A DNA stretch of 64,000 nt from JAHEJV01 sp964653555 (GCA_964653555.1 CAZZFT010000007.1:1-64000), one strand, 5' to 3'. Shown: positions 34,213-43,683, numbered from the stretch's first letter. The notes: generated from the letters alone by a model not told the origin. Numbers and translations are program-made.

Positions 34213-35747
34213 GCGCGGCTCGCCGCGGCGGCGAGCGGTTGGGGACGGCGGTCCTCCTCGCGGTGGCACTCGCCGAGGCCGTGCGAGCCGAGGACGCCTT
34301 CCACGTGCAGTCGATCGCCGTGGCCGAGCGCGTGTTGCAGGCCGACCTGGTGGATCTCGACGGAGACGGGCGCGGCGATCTGCTCTCGATGTGGGCGTCG
34401 GGAATGCCCCCCGACGAGCGGCGCGAGATCCAGGTGTACTACCAGCACCCGGACGGCGAGTTCCCCGCCCGCCCCGACTGGAGCAGCCCGCTGCCGCGGG
34501 GCGTGGGGGCCTACGATCTGGCTCCGCTCGACGACCGGGCCGGGGAGGAGCTGATCCTCCTGCGCAGCGACCGCCTCACGCTGCTCTCCTGGCCGGGGCG
34601 CGAGGCCTCGTCGCGGGATCTCATGGTCGGCGAGGGCGCGACGATTGCGGCGGTGCCGGACGAGCGCGGTGTCGATCATCTCGCGATCGCGCGCGCCGGG
34701 CTCGGCCCGGAGCTGCGCCTGCTGGTGCCCGGCCTGGGCCAGTCGACCGTGCTCTCGCCGTCGGGAGAAGTGCTGGGTCGGCTCGAGGTCGGCGGTCGCG
34801 CCAACTACTACGTGCCGCTCCGGCCCGGACCCATGGTCTCCGAGAACGAGGTCGAGATCTACTTCGACCACCCGCGCATCTCGGTGGGCGACGTCGACGG
34901 CGACGGCCGGGGCGACGTGGTGGCGAGCAGCCGCCACGAGCTGCGCGTGTTCCTCCAGGACGAGCAGGGCCGATTCCCGAACGCTCCCTCGCGCAGGATC
35001 GCCCTGGGACTCGTCTCGCCCGAGGACCACGTGCGCAACTCGGGCTCGGTGCGCGTCGACGCAGAGGACTTCAACGGCGACGGCCGCCTCGACCTTCTGA
35101 TCGCTTCCTCCTCGGGCGGTCTCTTCGACGCAAGGACCCGGGTGGCGATCCACCTGAACCGGGACGGCGGCTGGAACCTGGATCGTCCGGACCAGATCTT
35201 CCCCGGCGCGCGCGGACTCACGGGTACCGTCGTGATCGACCTCGATGGCGACGGGCGCCTGGAGCTGATCCAGGCCCGTGTTCCGACCGGGGCGCTCGAG
35301 ATCGCCGAGGTGCTGATCACTCGCGCGATCGACGCGCAGGTGGCGATCTACCGACGCGGCGCCAGCGCGCTCTTCGACCCCACACCCTGGTACCAGTGGA
35401 AGCTCGGCATCGGATTCAGCTTCGAGACCTTCCGTCCCCTCGGCTTCGTACCGACGCTGGAAGTCGACCTCAACGGTGACGGGATCCACGACCTGCTCGG
35501 ATCCGGCGACGGGAAGCGGCTCGAGGTGAACCTGGGACGGCCCGACGGGGGCTACGACGTGCGCGGCGCGAGCCAGACGATCGACACCGGCGGACGCATC
35601 CGCTTCGGCGATCTCGATGCGGACGGCCTGAGCGACTTCGTCCTCTACGACCCGAGACGCCCCGGCACGCCGGTGCGGATCGGCACGAACCGCGGTGTCC
35701 TGCCGGGCACCCGTCGCAAGCCTTCGATCCGGTCGCCGGGCTCGTGA
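34209..35747 (+). CDS. Exported FG-GAP/VCBS repeat protein
   Basis: This 512-residue protein has a signal peptide (hydrophobic about 12-25). It contains at least six Asp-rich calcium-binding repeats: DLDGDGRGD, DVDGDGRGD, DFNGDGRLD, DLDGDGRLE, DLNGDGIHD and DLDADGLSD. These sit in a beta-propeller like that of integrin-alpha and VCBS proteins. Such proteins bind ligands or polysaccharides on the cell surface and have no catalytic site. Last gene of the operon with thioesterase, hot-dog, GH84 and MBL genes, overlapping the MBL gene by 4 nt. Confidence 0.84.
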   Translation: MSAARRGGERLGTAVLLAVALAEAVRAEDAFHVQSIAVAERVLQADLVDLDGDGRGDLLSMWASGMPPDERREIQVYYQHPDGEFPARPDWSSPLPRGVGAYDLAPLDDRAGEELILLRSDRLTLLSWPGREASSRDLMVGEGATIAAVPDERGVDHLAIARAGLGPELRLLVPGLGQSTVLSPSGEVLGRLEVGGRANYYVPLRPGPMVSENEVEIYFDHPRISVGDVDGDGRGDVVASSRHELRVFLQDEQGRFPNAPSRRIALGLVSPEDHVRNSGSVRVDAEDFNGDGRLDLLIASSSGGLFDARTRVAIHLNRDGGWNLDRPDQIFPGARGLTGTVVIDLDGDGRLELIQARVPTGALEIAEVLITRAIDAQVAIYRRGASALFDPTPWYQWKLGIGFSFETFRPLGFVPTLEVDLNGDGIHDLLGSGDGKRLEVNLGRPDGGYDVRGASQTIDTGGRIRFGDLDADGLSDFVLYDPRRPGTPVRIGTNRGVLPGTRRKPSIRSPGS

Positions 35748-35763
35748 CCGCCGACGAAGGCGG

Positions 35764-36822
35764 TCAGGCCGAGCGCTCGTGGACCATGACGCTCTGACGC
35801 TCGTCGAAGCGGACGCGGATCTTGCCCGGCCCGGCCACGCCCTGCACGACCCCGGTGCCCAGCTTCGGATGATCGATCCGGTCGCCGGCGCTGTAGCTGT
35901 CGCAGGTGTTGTAGCGGCGAACGGGTCGGGACAAGTCGGCCTCGACCACCTCGTCGACGGGCTCGGTGCGCGCGCGGGGTCGCGGCTTCGGCTTCGGGCG
36001 AACGCGGCCGGCACCCGGCTCCCAGGCCGGCAGGATGCGGGCGTTCCCGTCCAGGACCGGACCCTCCGGCCCGTAGTCCCAGCCCGGGTCGTTGTCCAGG
36101 CGCAGCGACAGGAAGCGGATCGCGATACCGATCGTCTCGGCGGCGTCGGCGGCGATGCGCTCCAGCTCTTTGATCCAGGCGGCGCCCTTCTGGGTGGATC
36201 GCTTGCGACACAGCTGCCAGTAGCGCGGGCTCGCCAGCACCAGCAGCTCCGGCGGCTCGGAGGAGACGGTCCGGCCGAAGCGCTCCGTGATCTCTTCGGA
36301 CAGGGCGGCGCGGTTGGCCTCTGCGATCGCGGCGTAGACCAGGCCCTCGAGCAGATGACGCAGCGGGGTGTCTCCCACTCGGCATCGGGTCGCCGTGGGC
36401 TCGAGGTAGCGCATCTTCACGACGGCGATGCGGTCGCCAGGTCCGATCCCGATCGCGTCGAAGCGCGAGATCCCCCTGGTCTGGGGCTCGTCGGAGGGGC
36501 CCGTCTTGGCGCGCACCTGGTAGTCCAGCAGGTGGAGCCGGCCGAGATCGTCGGGCAGCTCGAAGCCCGCCTCTCCGGATGCGCGAACCAGCGCGGCTCC
36601 GAGGTGCTCCTCGTCCTTGTTCGTGCGACGCTCGGTGGCCGGCTTCCCGGTGCGCTTCACGAAATAGGTTCGGCCGGCGCCGTGCACGCTGGGAGCGGCG
36701 GCGCGTTCCGCGGAGTAGAACTCGGCCAGACGTTCGGGCGTGAGCTCGGCGGCGGCCTGGTGGAACTGGGCGGCCTGGCGGACGTTCTTCTCGTTGGCGA
36801 GCGCGATCAGCGGATGACTCAA
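35764..36822 (-). CDS. Unknown protein with C-terminal Tudor/CarD-like domain
   Basis: This 352-residue protein uses TTG 36822, the only in-frame start before a region without coding character. The N-terminal part holds GRLHLLDYQVRAKTG and FDAIGIGPGDRIAVVKMRYL, an alpha/beta core reminiscent of restriction-endonuclease-like folds, though the ExK pair is replaced by V-x-K, so nuclease activity is doubtful. A Pro/Arg/Lys-rich linker (about 268-290) follows. The last 50 residues, YSAGDRIDHPKLGTGVVQGVAGPGKIRVRFDERQSVMVH, match the Tudor-like module found at the end of PcrA/UvrD helicases and in myxobacterial proteins, which binds RNA polymerase or nucleic acid. Function is unknown. Confidence 0.6.
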   Translation of the reverse strand: MSHPLIALANEKNVRQAAQFHQAAAELTPERLAEFYSAERAAAPSVHGAGRTYFVKRTGKPATERRTNKDEEHLGAALVRASGEAGFELPDDLGRLHLLDYQVRAKTGPSDEPQTRGISRFDAIGIGPGDRIAVVKMRYLEPTATRCRVGDTPLRHLLEGLVYAAIAEANRAALSEEITERFGRTVSSEPPELLVLASPRYWQLCRKRSTQKGAAWIKELERIAADAAETIGIAIRFLSLRLDNDPGWDYGPEGPVLDGNARILPAWEPGAGRVRPKPKPRPRARTEPVDEVVEADLSRPVRRYNTCDSYSAGDRIDHPKLGTGVVQGVAGPGKIRVRFDERQSVMVHERSA

Positions 36823-36975
36823 GCAAGGCTCCGATGCTCGTCGCAGTGCGCCTTGTGGGCCGACCCGGCGCGTTGCGGAGGATCTCGTGGGAGAGACGGC
36901 GACCCTGACGAAAGCTATCACATTCACCGGCGGCGAGGATGCGAAGCGCCTCGATTCCGAGCCGTGGGGTTGACC

Positions 36976-37572
36976 GTGCTGGAATCCGACCGGCGACGAC
37001 TGGTGGATGCGCTTCGCTTCGCGCTCGACGCCCATGGCGCTCAGACGCGCAAAGGGACGCGGATTCCCTACGCGAGCCATCTCCTGCAGGTTTCGGGGCT
37101 GGTCCTCGAAGCGGGGGGAGACGTCACCCTGGCCGTCGCCGCGCTGCTCCACGACTGTCTCGAGGACTCGGACGAGGTCGACGAGGCCGCGCTGCGCGAG
37201 CGCTTCGGGCACGAGGTCGCCGCGATCGTCGCGACCTGCACCGACTTGTTGCCCGGCGATTCCGCGGCGGCGAAATCGCCCTGGGCCCAGCGCAAGAGTC
37301 GCTACCTGGAGCGGCTGGCGTCGGCGGATCGGCGCTCGCGTCTGGTCGCTGCCTGCGACAAGCTGCAGAACCTGCGCGCGCTCGTCGGCGACCTGCGCGC
37401 CGAAGGACTCGCGACACTGGAACGCTTCAGCGCGAGCCCCGAGCAGATGCGCTGGTACTACGAGTCGGCGCATCGGATCCTGGGCGACGTGCTTCCTCCC
37501 TCCGTACGCGCGGAGTTCGACGAGGCGATCGCGGCGCTGCAGCACCTCGTGCCGCGCGCCGAGGCGCCCTGA
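36976..37572 (+). CDS. HD-domain phosphohydrolase, MESH1/SpoT-hydrolase-like
   Basis: This is a 198-residue stand-alone HD protein. IPYASHLLQV (His35), LLHDCLEDSD (His59-Asp60 and Glu63-Asp64) and CDKLQNLRAL give the H...HDxxED...D ligand set of the RelA/SpoT hydrolase domain and of MESH1-type small alarmone hydrolases. No synthetase, TGS or ACT domain follows. It probably hydrolyses (p)ppGpp or another nucleotide such as NADPH, as shown for MESH1. GTG at 36976 is preferred; TTG at 36970 is possible. Divergent from the Tudor-like gene with 153 nt between. Confidence 0.8.
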   Translation: MLESDRRRLVDALRFALDAHGAQTRKGTRIPYASHLLQVSGLVLEAGGDVTLAVAALLHDCLEDSDEVDEAALRERFGHEVAAIVATCTDLLPGDSAAAKSPWAQRKSRYLERLASADRRSRLVAACDKLQNLRALVGDLRAEGLATLERFSASPEQMRWYYESAHRILGDVLPPSVRAEFDEAIAALQHLVPRAEAP

Positions 37573-37695
37573 CCCAGCGAACGGATCGGATCCGAGTCGA
37601 CCCGTCGCGTCCGGATTCCGCCAGCCACCAGCGCTGTACGCGCCATCCTGAATACGACACAGCAGGGTGTGGAAACACTGGAGGAGGTTCTCGCG

Positions 37696-38178
37696 ATGAT
37701 CGCTTCCACCTCGATCGACACACCGCTCGGGCGCTACCTACTGGTCGCAGGCGAGCGCGGGCTCTCCCGCGTGCAGCCCGAGGCCACGGGCGCGTCGGTT
37801 GCGAACGCGCCCGGTGACGCGGCTCGCAGGGTGCTGGACCAGGCGCGTTCGGCCTTCGAGGACTACTTCGCCGGCTGCTACGAGGCTCTCGACGAGCTGG
37901 TGCTGGATCCGGACGGCACCGACTTCCAGCACGCCGTGTGGCGGGCGCTGCGCGCGATCCCCGTCGGCTCGACCGCCAGCTACGGAGAGATCGCGCGGCG
38001 CGTGGGACGCCCCGAGGCGGCCCGGGCGGTGGGAGCGGCGAATCATCGCAATCCGATCGCGATCGCGATTCCCTGCCACCGGGTGATCGGCGGTGACGGC
38101 GGACTCACCGGCTACGCGGGCGGCCTGCACCGCAAGCGCTGGCTGCTTGGACACGAGGGGGCATTGCTCGACGTCTAG
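37696..38178 (+). CDS. ogt: Methylated-DNA-[protein]-cysteine S-methyltransferase
   Basis: This 160-residue DNA-repair protein takes the alkyl group from O6-alkylguanine onto its own cysteine. The active-site motif IPCHRVIGGDGGLTGYAGG is intact (Cys127), and the preceding helix-turn-helix FQHAVWRALRAIPVGSTASYGEIA (76-100) binds DNA. The ATG at 37696 is chosen because GGAGGAGG lies 7-8 nt before it; a GTG at 37669 would add nine residues over this site. It ends at a bidirectional hairpin shared with the converging sigma-factor gene. Confidence 0.92.
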   Translation: MIASTSIDTPLGRYLLVAGERGLSRVQPEATGASVANAPGDAARRVLDQARSAFEDYFAGCYEALDELVLDPDGTDFQHAVWRALRAIPVGSTASYGEIARRVGRPEAARAVGAANHRNPIAIAIPCHRVIGGDGGLTGYAGGLHRKRWLLGHEGALLDV

Positions 38179-38221
38179 CCGTTTCGAGCTTCGCCCGCCC
38201 GTGGCTCGCTGCACATCGGCC

Positions 38222-38249
38222 CCCTTGCCCGCACCGTAGCGGGCAAGGG
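38222..38249. terminator. Bidirectional hairpin between ogt and the sigma factor gene
   Basis: CCCTTGCCCGC and GCGGGCAAGGG form a perfect 11-bp stem with a 6-nt loop (ACCGTA). It lies between the converging stops at 38178 and 38261. It is preceded by a GTGGCTCGCTGCAC segment like the dispersed repeat elements elsewhere in the window. Confidence 0.65.
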
Positions 38250-38260
38250 CCCGCGAAGGT

Positions 38261-39655
38261 CTACGCCGCGTCGTCGACGCCCACGCTGACAGGGGCGTCG
38301 CTTCCGCGCGCCGTGGCGCGCAGCCGCGTCAGCGCCGAGGCCTCGATCTGACGCACGCGTTCCCGGGACAGCCCGAGCCTCTCGCCGATCTCTCCGAGTG
38401 TCGAGGGCTCGTTCCCTTCGGAGAGCCCGAACCGCCAGTCGATCACCTGCCGCTCGCGAGGCGGGAGGGTGTTCAGCAGCCGGAACAGCGCCTCCCCGTC
38501 CTCTCCGCGAGCCATGATCTCGGTCGGGTCGACGGTGGACTCGTCCCGCACCAGCTCCTCGAACTCCACGTCCTCGAGACCCGGCGCGGGCGCGTTGAGA
38601 GAGCGGATCGGAGCCAGCGTCGCGATCAGGTCCTCCACCGCCTCGGGCGTCATGTCGAGCGCGGCGGCGATCTCCTCGGGAGTCGCGTCGCGGCCGAGCC
38701 GCCGGGACATCTCCCCCTCGATCCGGCGATAGCGGATCTGCTGCTCGCAGATGTGCGAGGGAACCCGGACCGTGCGTCGCTGGTTCTGGATCGCGCGGAT
38801 CATCGCCTGCTGGATCCACCAGACGGCGTAGGTGGAGAACATGTAGCCGCGCTCGTGCTCGAACTTCTCGATCGCCCGGATCAGCCCGAGGTTGCCCTCC
38901 TGGACGAGGTCCATGAAGGGGACGCCGAGCCCCCGGTAGCGATGCGCACACTTCGCCACCAGGCGCAGGTTGTGATGGGCGAAGATCTGGACCAGCCGGT
39001 GGTACTCGGCCAGCGCGCGCTCCGCCCGGGCGAGGCGGCGCCGGGCACCGGCGCCGTCGAGCCCCAAGCGGCGGCGCTCGCCGCGGTCGGCGTCCGGCTC
39101 CGCCGCCTTGCGCAGCGCAGTGTGTACCTCGACCAGCACCTCGAAGGCGAGCTGTGCGGCCACCAGCGTCTCGGCGAGCTTCAGAACCGGAATCGGCCGC
39201 CGCGCCAGCTGTCGCTGGGCCCGGGACAGATACTCGTCGACGTGGCGGCCCCAGTTGCGACGGCTGCCGTCCCGGGCGTTGCGATTCATCACGGCGGTCA
39301 CCAGGCCGCGGGAGCGGCGGGACTCCCACTCCTCGACCAGCAGCAGGCCGGCGCCGGGAATCTCCAGCAGGGCCTGCTCGAACAGCCCCTGCTCCTCCCG
39401 GATCCGGCGGGAGAGGTCGCACACCTCCTCCCGGCTCAGGACCGGGATGTCCTGGATCTGGCTCATGTAGTGCTGTCGCGTGTCGAGAGGGCCGTCGGCC
39501 TCCTCCACACGGGTCCGGCGTCCTCGCAGCGCCTCGGACCGCGGCGGCGGCGTCGACCTGGACCCGCTGGTCCGGGACCTCGCACCTCGCGGCTCGCTCA
39601 GCGAGCCGATCCCGCGCCCCTCACCCCCGGATTGCGAAAGGTCTCGATCGAACAC
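38261..39655 (-). CDS. Sigma-70 family RNA polymerase sigma factor
   Basis: This 464-residue protein is a group 1/2-type sigma factor. Region 1.2-like DIPVLSREEVCDLSRRI follows a basic, disordered N-terminus. Region 2 is complete: NLRLVAKCAHRYRGLGVPFMDLVQEGNLGLIRAIEKFEHERGYMFSTYAVWWIQQAMIRAI (core binding and -10 recognition). Region 3 follows, and region 4.2 LGEIGERLGLSRERVRQIEASALTRLR recognises -35 elements. A roughly 100-residue insertion between regions 1.2 and 2 recalls RpoD's non-conserved region. It may be an alternative RpoD/RpoS-like factor. The true start could be the later Met in HYMSQIQ. Confidence 0.88.
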   Translation of the reverse strand: MFDRDLSQSGGEGRGIGSLSEPRGARSRTSGSRSTPPPRSEALRGRRTRVEEADGPLDTRQHYMSQIQDIPVLSREEVCDLSRRIREEQGLFEQALLEIPGAGLLLVEEWESRRSRGLVTAVMNRNARDGSRRNWGRHVDEYLSRAQRQLARRPIPVLKLAETLVAAQLAFEVLVEVHTALRKAAEPDADRGERRRLGLDGAGARRRLARAERALAEYHRLVQIFAHHNLRLVAKCAHRYRGLGVPFMDLVQEGNLGLIRAIEKFEHERGYMFSTYAVWWIQQAMIRAIQNQRRTVRVPSHICEQQIRYRRIEGEMSRRLGRDATPEEIAAALDMTPEAVEDLIATLAPIRSLNAPAPGLEDVEFEELVRDESTVDPTEIMARGEDGEALFRLLNTLPPRERQVIDWRFGLSEGNEPSTLGEIGERLGLSRERVRQIEASALTRLRATARGSDAPVSVGVDDAA

Positions 39656-39737
39656 GATCGTGCGTCCTCCACATGGAATACGAGGCTTGGACGCCGGGAG
39701 GCCGAGCTGCGTTCACCGCCCGGCGGGCTCGGCCCGC

Positions 39738-42314
39738 TCAGCGGGCCGGCGCCGCCTGCAGGAGCGCAAGTGGGCGCTCGCGCAGGACTTCGCGGGTCGC
39801 CGCCCGCTCGCTGGCGACGCACAGGAGCGGGATGCCGAGCAGCGGGGCCAGCAGGGGGCCCAGGGCCGGGGTCCAGGGCACCTCCACCACCCACCGGGTC
39901 AGGACCGCCGTCGCCGCCAGGCCGGCTCCGGTGCCGGCCACGGCGGCGAGGCCGCCGAGCAGGGCGAACTCCAGGTCGAGGGCGCGGCGCAGGTCGCGCA
40001 GGTCGGCTCCCAGCACCTTCAGCAGGTTGGTCTCCCAGCGGCGCTCCCGCGCCGCATCCCGGGCGAGCGCGGTGACGAGGAGCCAGCCCACGACGAGGGA
40101 CAAGGCGGACGATCCGGCCAGGGCCCATTCGAGCTGGTCGATCAGACCGAGCATCCGCTCGACGGCGCGGCTGACGTCGATGCTCGAGACGTTGGGGAAG
40201 GCCGACCGGATCGAGGCCGCGAGCGCCTCGCGACGTTCCGACGACAGATCGGGAATCGACGCCAGGAACACGGCCGGGGCGTCTTCGAGCACGCCGGGCT
40301 GGAACACCACGAAGAAGTTGGGCTGGAAGCTGTTCCAGCGAACTTCGCGAAGGCTGACCACGCGGCCCTCGACGGGGACGCCCTGCACGTCGAAGCGGAG
40401 CGTGTCTCCCAGACCCACGCCGAGGCGCTCCGCAAAATCGATCTCCAGGGACATCTCCGCGGGAGTCCCCGAGGCTGGATCCCAGCTCCCCGAGAACGCG
40501 CGGCCGGCGCGCAGGATCTCGGAGTCGTTCAGGCTCTCGCGGTAGGTGAGGTTGTACCGGCGCGAGCGCAGCCGCTGGGCCTCATCCTCGTCGTCGTCGC
40601 GGGAGAAGCGCGAGCGGCCGCCCCTCGCGCGCTGCTCGGGGGTCGTCTCGATCGGCTCACCGTCCACGCGGTCGAGGCGCGCCCGCACCAGCGGCGACAG
40701 GCGCTGCAGCTCGGCTCCGTGCGCCTTCACGTGAGCGGCCAGCGCGTCGCGCTGCTCGGGCTGGATGTCGAACAGGAACAAGCTCGGCAGCGCTGCCCCG
40801 TCCGGGCGCTCGAGGTCGCGGTCCAGGGCCGAGCGCATCTGCGGGGCGAGGCTCACCAGCAGCGCGCACAGCCCCAGGGAGACGACGGCGGAGACGGTGC
40901 GCACGCGGCCGCGGGCGAGCTCGCGCAGAGCCAGCCGCGACGCGAGACCGCGTCGGCGCGAGAGGGGCCCCAGCGCTGCGGCGAATGCGAGGCCGACGAC
41001 CGCCAGCGACACCGCCGCGACACCGAACATCCCCGCGAAGAAGCTGCCGGCCGGGAGACTGTCGACGCGCCAGCAGGCGAGCCCCCAGAAGCCGACGGCG
41101 GCGGGCAGCCACCAGAGAACGTCCCACCACGCACCGACGAGGGCGGGCCGGGCCTGCTCGACGAACAGCTGCGCCGGGCGCAGCCGACCCAGGCGGACCA
41201 CCAGAGGCAGACACGCCAACGCGCTGCCCAGAGTCGCCAGCGCGGCCACCGTCACCACGCTGCGCAGTCCGACCCGCGGAGCGAAGCCGGGCGGCACCAT
41301 GTCCGCCGCGATCGCGGTGAGCCCGGGCAGGAGCAGCGCTCCCAGCCCGGCCGCGAGTCCGGCCGCGGCGAGTCCGAGCAGGACGAGCTGAGCGAGGACG
41401 ATCGCCTGGGCGCGCGCCCGGGTCGCTCCGAGGCTGACGAGGATCGCGAGATCGGAGACCCGCCGAACGAGGTGGGCGCGGAACAGGTGCGCCGATCCGA
41501 GCCCGGCGAGGAACACCGCGATCAGCGCCACCAGACCCAGATACCGGGTGACCGCGCCGTAGGTGCGGGCGAGATCGCGGGTGGCCTCGTCGTGGGAGCG
41601 CGCGGTGGTCCGCGGGTCCTCGAGCGCCCGCCGCATCGCCGCCGCGACCTCCGTCGCCGGCGCGCCCGGGGCGAGGCGGTACAGACGGCGGTACTCGACG
41701 CGACTCCCGGTCGCCACCAGGCCCGTGGCGGGCAGCCGGGACAGGCCGATGTAGATCCGCGGCGCGATCGAGAAGCCGCTGCTCGCGCGGCCTCCGTCGC
41801 GCGCGATCACGCCCTGCACGCGGAACGCGGCAGCACCGATCCGCAGCTCGTCGCCCACGGCGACGCCGAGCTGCTCGAGCAGCGGCGGGTCGATCCACGC
41901 GCCGCCGTCGCCAAGCGCTCGCGGCTCGGGCGACGCACCGCCTCCCTCCAGCGTGATGTCGCCGTAGAGTGGAAACGCTCCGTCGATCGCCCGCAGCTCG
42001 ACCAGCCGCGCCCGCTCTCCCGCCCCCGCCATCGAATAGAGGATCACGAGCTGCGCCGTCCGGGCGCCGGGTCCGGCGAGATCGTCGAGCGTCTGGAGCT
42101 CGCCCGCTTCGAGGGGACGCGACGACGCGATCACCGCGACATCGCCTCCGAGATAGGCCTGGGAGCGCTCCTGGAGAGCGCGCGCGACGGACACCTCGAA
42201 GGCATCGAGCGCGACGAAGCCGGCGAAGCCGAGGGCGAGGTTCACGGCGAAGAACAGCGCGAACCGGGGATGGTTCCGGATCTCCCGCCACGCCAGTCGC
42301 AGCACCAGCGCCAT
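39738..42314 (-). CDS. ybbP: ABC transporter permease, YbbP/FtsX family
   Basis: This 858-residue inner-membrane protein starts MALVLRLAWREIRNHPRFALFF, the YbbP/LolC-like N-terminus, with about ten hydrophobic segments. Two FtsX permease domains are visible, about 240-430 and 690-840 (LSLVVGWLLVTALARDAARERRWETNLLKVLGAD in the second). Large periplasmic loops lie between, including a conserved RRYNLTYRESLNDSE stretch. YbbA/YbbP with TesA form a system thought to extract or move hydrophobic compounds from the inner membrane. It follows ybbA by 4 nt. Confidence 0.87.
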   Translation of the reverse strand: MALVLRLAWREIRNHPRFALFFAVNLALGFAGFVALDAFEVSVARALQERSQAYLGGDVAVIASSRPLEAGELQTLDDLAGPGARTAQLVILYSMAGAGERARLVELRAIDGAFPLYGDITLEGGGASPEPRALGDGGAWIDPPLLEQLGVAVGDELRIGAAAFRVQGVIARDGGRASSGFSIAPRIYIGLSRLPATGLVATGSRVEYRRLYRLAPGAPATEVAAAMRRALEDPRTTARSHDEATRDLARTYGAVTRYLGLVALIAVFLAGLGSAHLFRAHLVRRVSDLAILVSLGATRARAQAIVLAQLVLLGLAAAGLAAGLGALLLPGLTAIAADMVPPGFAPRVGLRSVVTVAALATLGSALACLPLVVRLGRLRPAQLFVEQARPALVGAWWDVLWWLPAAVGFWGLACWRVDSLPAGSFFAGMFGVAAVSLAVVGLAFAAALGPLSRRRGLASRLALRELARGRVRTVSAVVSLGLCALLVSLAPQMRSALDRDLERPDGAALPSLFLFDIQPEQRDALAAHVKAHGAELQRLSPLVRARLDRVDGEPIETTPEQRARGGRSRFSRDDDEDEAQRLRSRRYNLTYRESLNDSEILRAGRAFSGSWDPASGTPAEMSLEIDFAERLGVGLGDTLRFDVQGVPVEGRVVSLREVRWNSFQPNFFVVFQPGVLEDAPAVFLASIPDLSSERREALAASIRSAFPNVSSIDVSRAVERMLGLIDQLEWALAGSSALSLVVGWLLVTALARDAARERRWETNLLKVLGADLRDLRRALDLEFALLGGLAAVAGTGAGLAATAVLTRWVVEVPWTPALGPLLAPLLGIPLLCVASERAATREVLRERPLALLQAAPAR

Positions 42315-42318
42315 CGCT

Positions 42319-42981
42319 TCAGCCCGCGAGCCGGCCGTCGCACAGGCGCAGGCAGCGGTTGCACGCGGCCGCCAAGCGGTCGCTGTGGGTCACCAGCACC
42401 AGCGTGGCACCGCGTCGCTGGACCAGATCGAAGAGCAGCCGGTCCACGGCCTCTCCCGTCTTGGCATCGAGGCTGCCCGAAGGCTCGTCTGCGAGCAGCA
42501 GCGCGGGCTCGACCACCAACGCGCGGGCGATCGCGACGCGTTGACACTCGCCCCCCGAGAGTCGCGAGGGCAGGTGCATCGCGCGGTGGGCCAGACCGAC
42601 CTGGGTCAGCACCTCGCGCGCGCGCGCCTCGGCATCCGGCACACGCTGGAGCTCGAGCGGCAGACTCACGTTCTCGAGCGCCGTGAGCCCGCTCAGGAGG
42701 TGGAACTGCTGGAACACGATGCCGAGGCGGCGGGCGCGAAAGCGCGCGAGCTCCGCCTCGCCGAGCGCCGCGAGGTCGGCACCGTCGACGCGCACGCTGC
42801 CGCGCGTCGGCACGTCGAGCCCCGCGAGCAGCGAGAGCAGCGTGGACTTGCCGCTCCCCGACTCGCCGACGATCGCCAACGTCTCTCCTGCGGCCACGCG
42901 CAGGTCGACCCCGCGCAGCACCTCGATCGGCCCCGTCGGCGAGGGGAACTCCTTGTCCACTCCGCTCACCTCGAGGATCAC
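42319..42981 (-). CDS. ybbA: ABC transporter ATP-binding protein, YbbA/LolD family
   Basis: This 220-residue ATPase has Walker A GESGSGKST, Q-loop VFQQFHLLSGLTALENV (LolD/MacB-type), signature LSGGECQRVAIARAL and Walker B LLLADEPSGSLD. GTG at 42981 overlaps the tesA stop (GTGA). It energises the YbbP permease encoded directly after it. Gene order tesA-ybbA-ybbP is the same as in E. coli in content, though there tesA is divergent from ybbAP. Confidence 0.9.
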   Translation of the reverse strand: MILEVSGVDKEFPSPTGPIEVLRGVDLRVAAGETLAIVGESGSGKSTLLSLLAGLDVPTRGSVRVDGADLAALGEAELARFRARRLGIVFQQFHLLSGLTALENVSLPLELQRVPDAEARAREVLTQVGLAHRAMHLPSRLSGGECQRVAIARALVVEPALLLADEPSGSLDAKTGEAVDRLLFDLVQRRGATLVLVTHSDRLAAACNRCLRLCDGRLAG

Positions 42982-43683
42982 GGCGAGCCCGCCCGCTCGC
43001 GCTGCGGTGCGGCGCGCTCCTTCGACGGCTCGGCCAGCAGGGGCAGCAGGGCCTCGAGCACGTTGCGCGCCACGATCTCCGCGCCGCGGGCATTGGGATG
43101 GATGCCGTCGGGGAGGTTCAGCTCCGGGTCGGCGGCCACGCCCTCGAGCAGGAACGGCAGCAGCGCCACGTCGTGCTCCCGCGCGAGAGCGGGGAAGATC
43201 GCCTCGAAGGCGCTCGTGTACTCGGGGCCGTAGTTGGGCGGAAGCTTCATCCCCGCCAGCAGGACGCGGACGCCGCTCGCGCGGGCCAGATCGATCGCCT
43301 CCGAGAGATGGGAGCGGGTGGAGGCGACCTCCACGCCGCGCAGCCCGTCGTTGCCGCCGAGGGCGATCACGACCACGTCCGGTCGGCTGCGGAGCTGCCA
43401 GCGCAGACGCGAAACGGCGCTCGCCGAGGTCGAGCCGCTGATCCCGGCGTTCACCACGCGCACCGGGAGCCCCCGCTCGCGCAGCATCTCCTCCAGACGC
43501 CGGGGATAGGCCTGCTCCGGCGCCAGGCCGTAGCCTTCGGTCAACGAGTCGCCCAGACACACGACCACCCGTTCGGGCGCGTCGGCGGGCGCCTCGGCCC
43601 TCGCGCCGGCGACCGCCAGCAGGCCCAGCGCACACGCCGCGCCGATGGCGGCACGCGACGCGAGCCGGTATCCCTTCCCGACC

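Noticed and set aside
39480..42686. 1068-codon open frame opposite ybbP and ybbA
   Set aside because: It is the antisense of clear ABC permease and ATPase genes, is rich in Arg/Gln/Glu/His with no family motifs, and arises from high GC at third positions.
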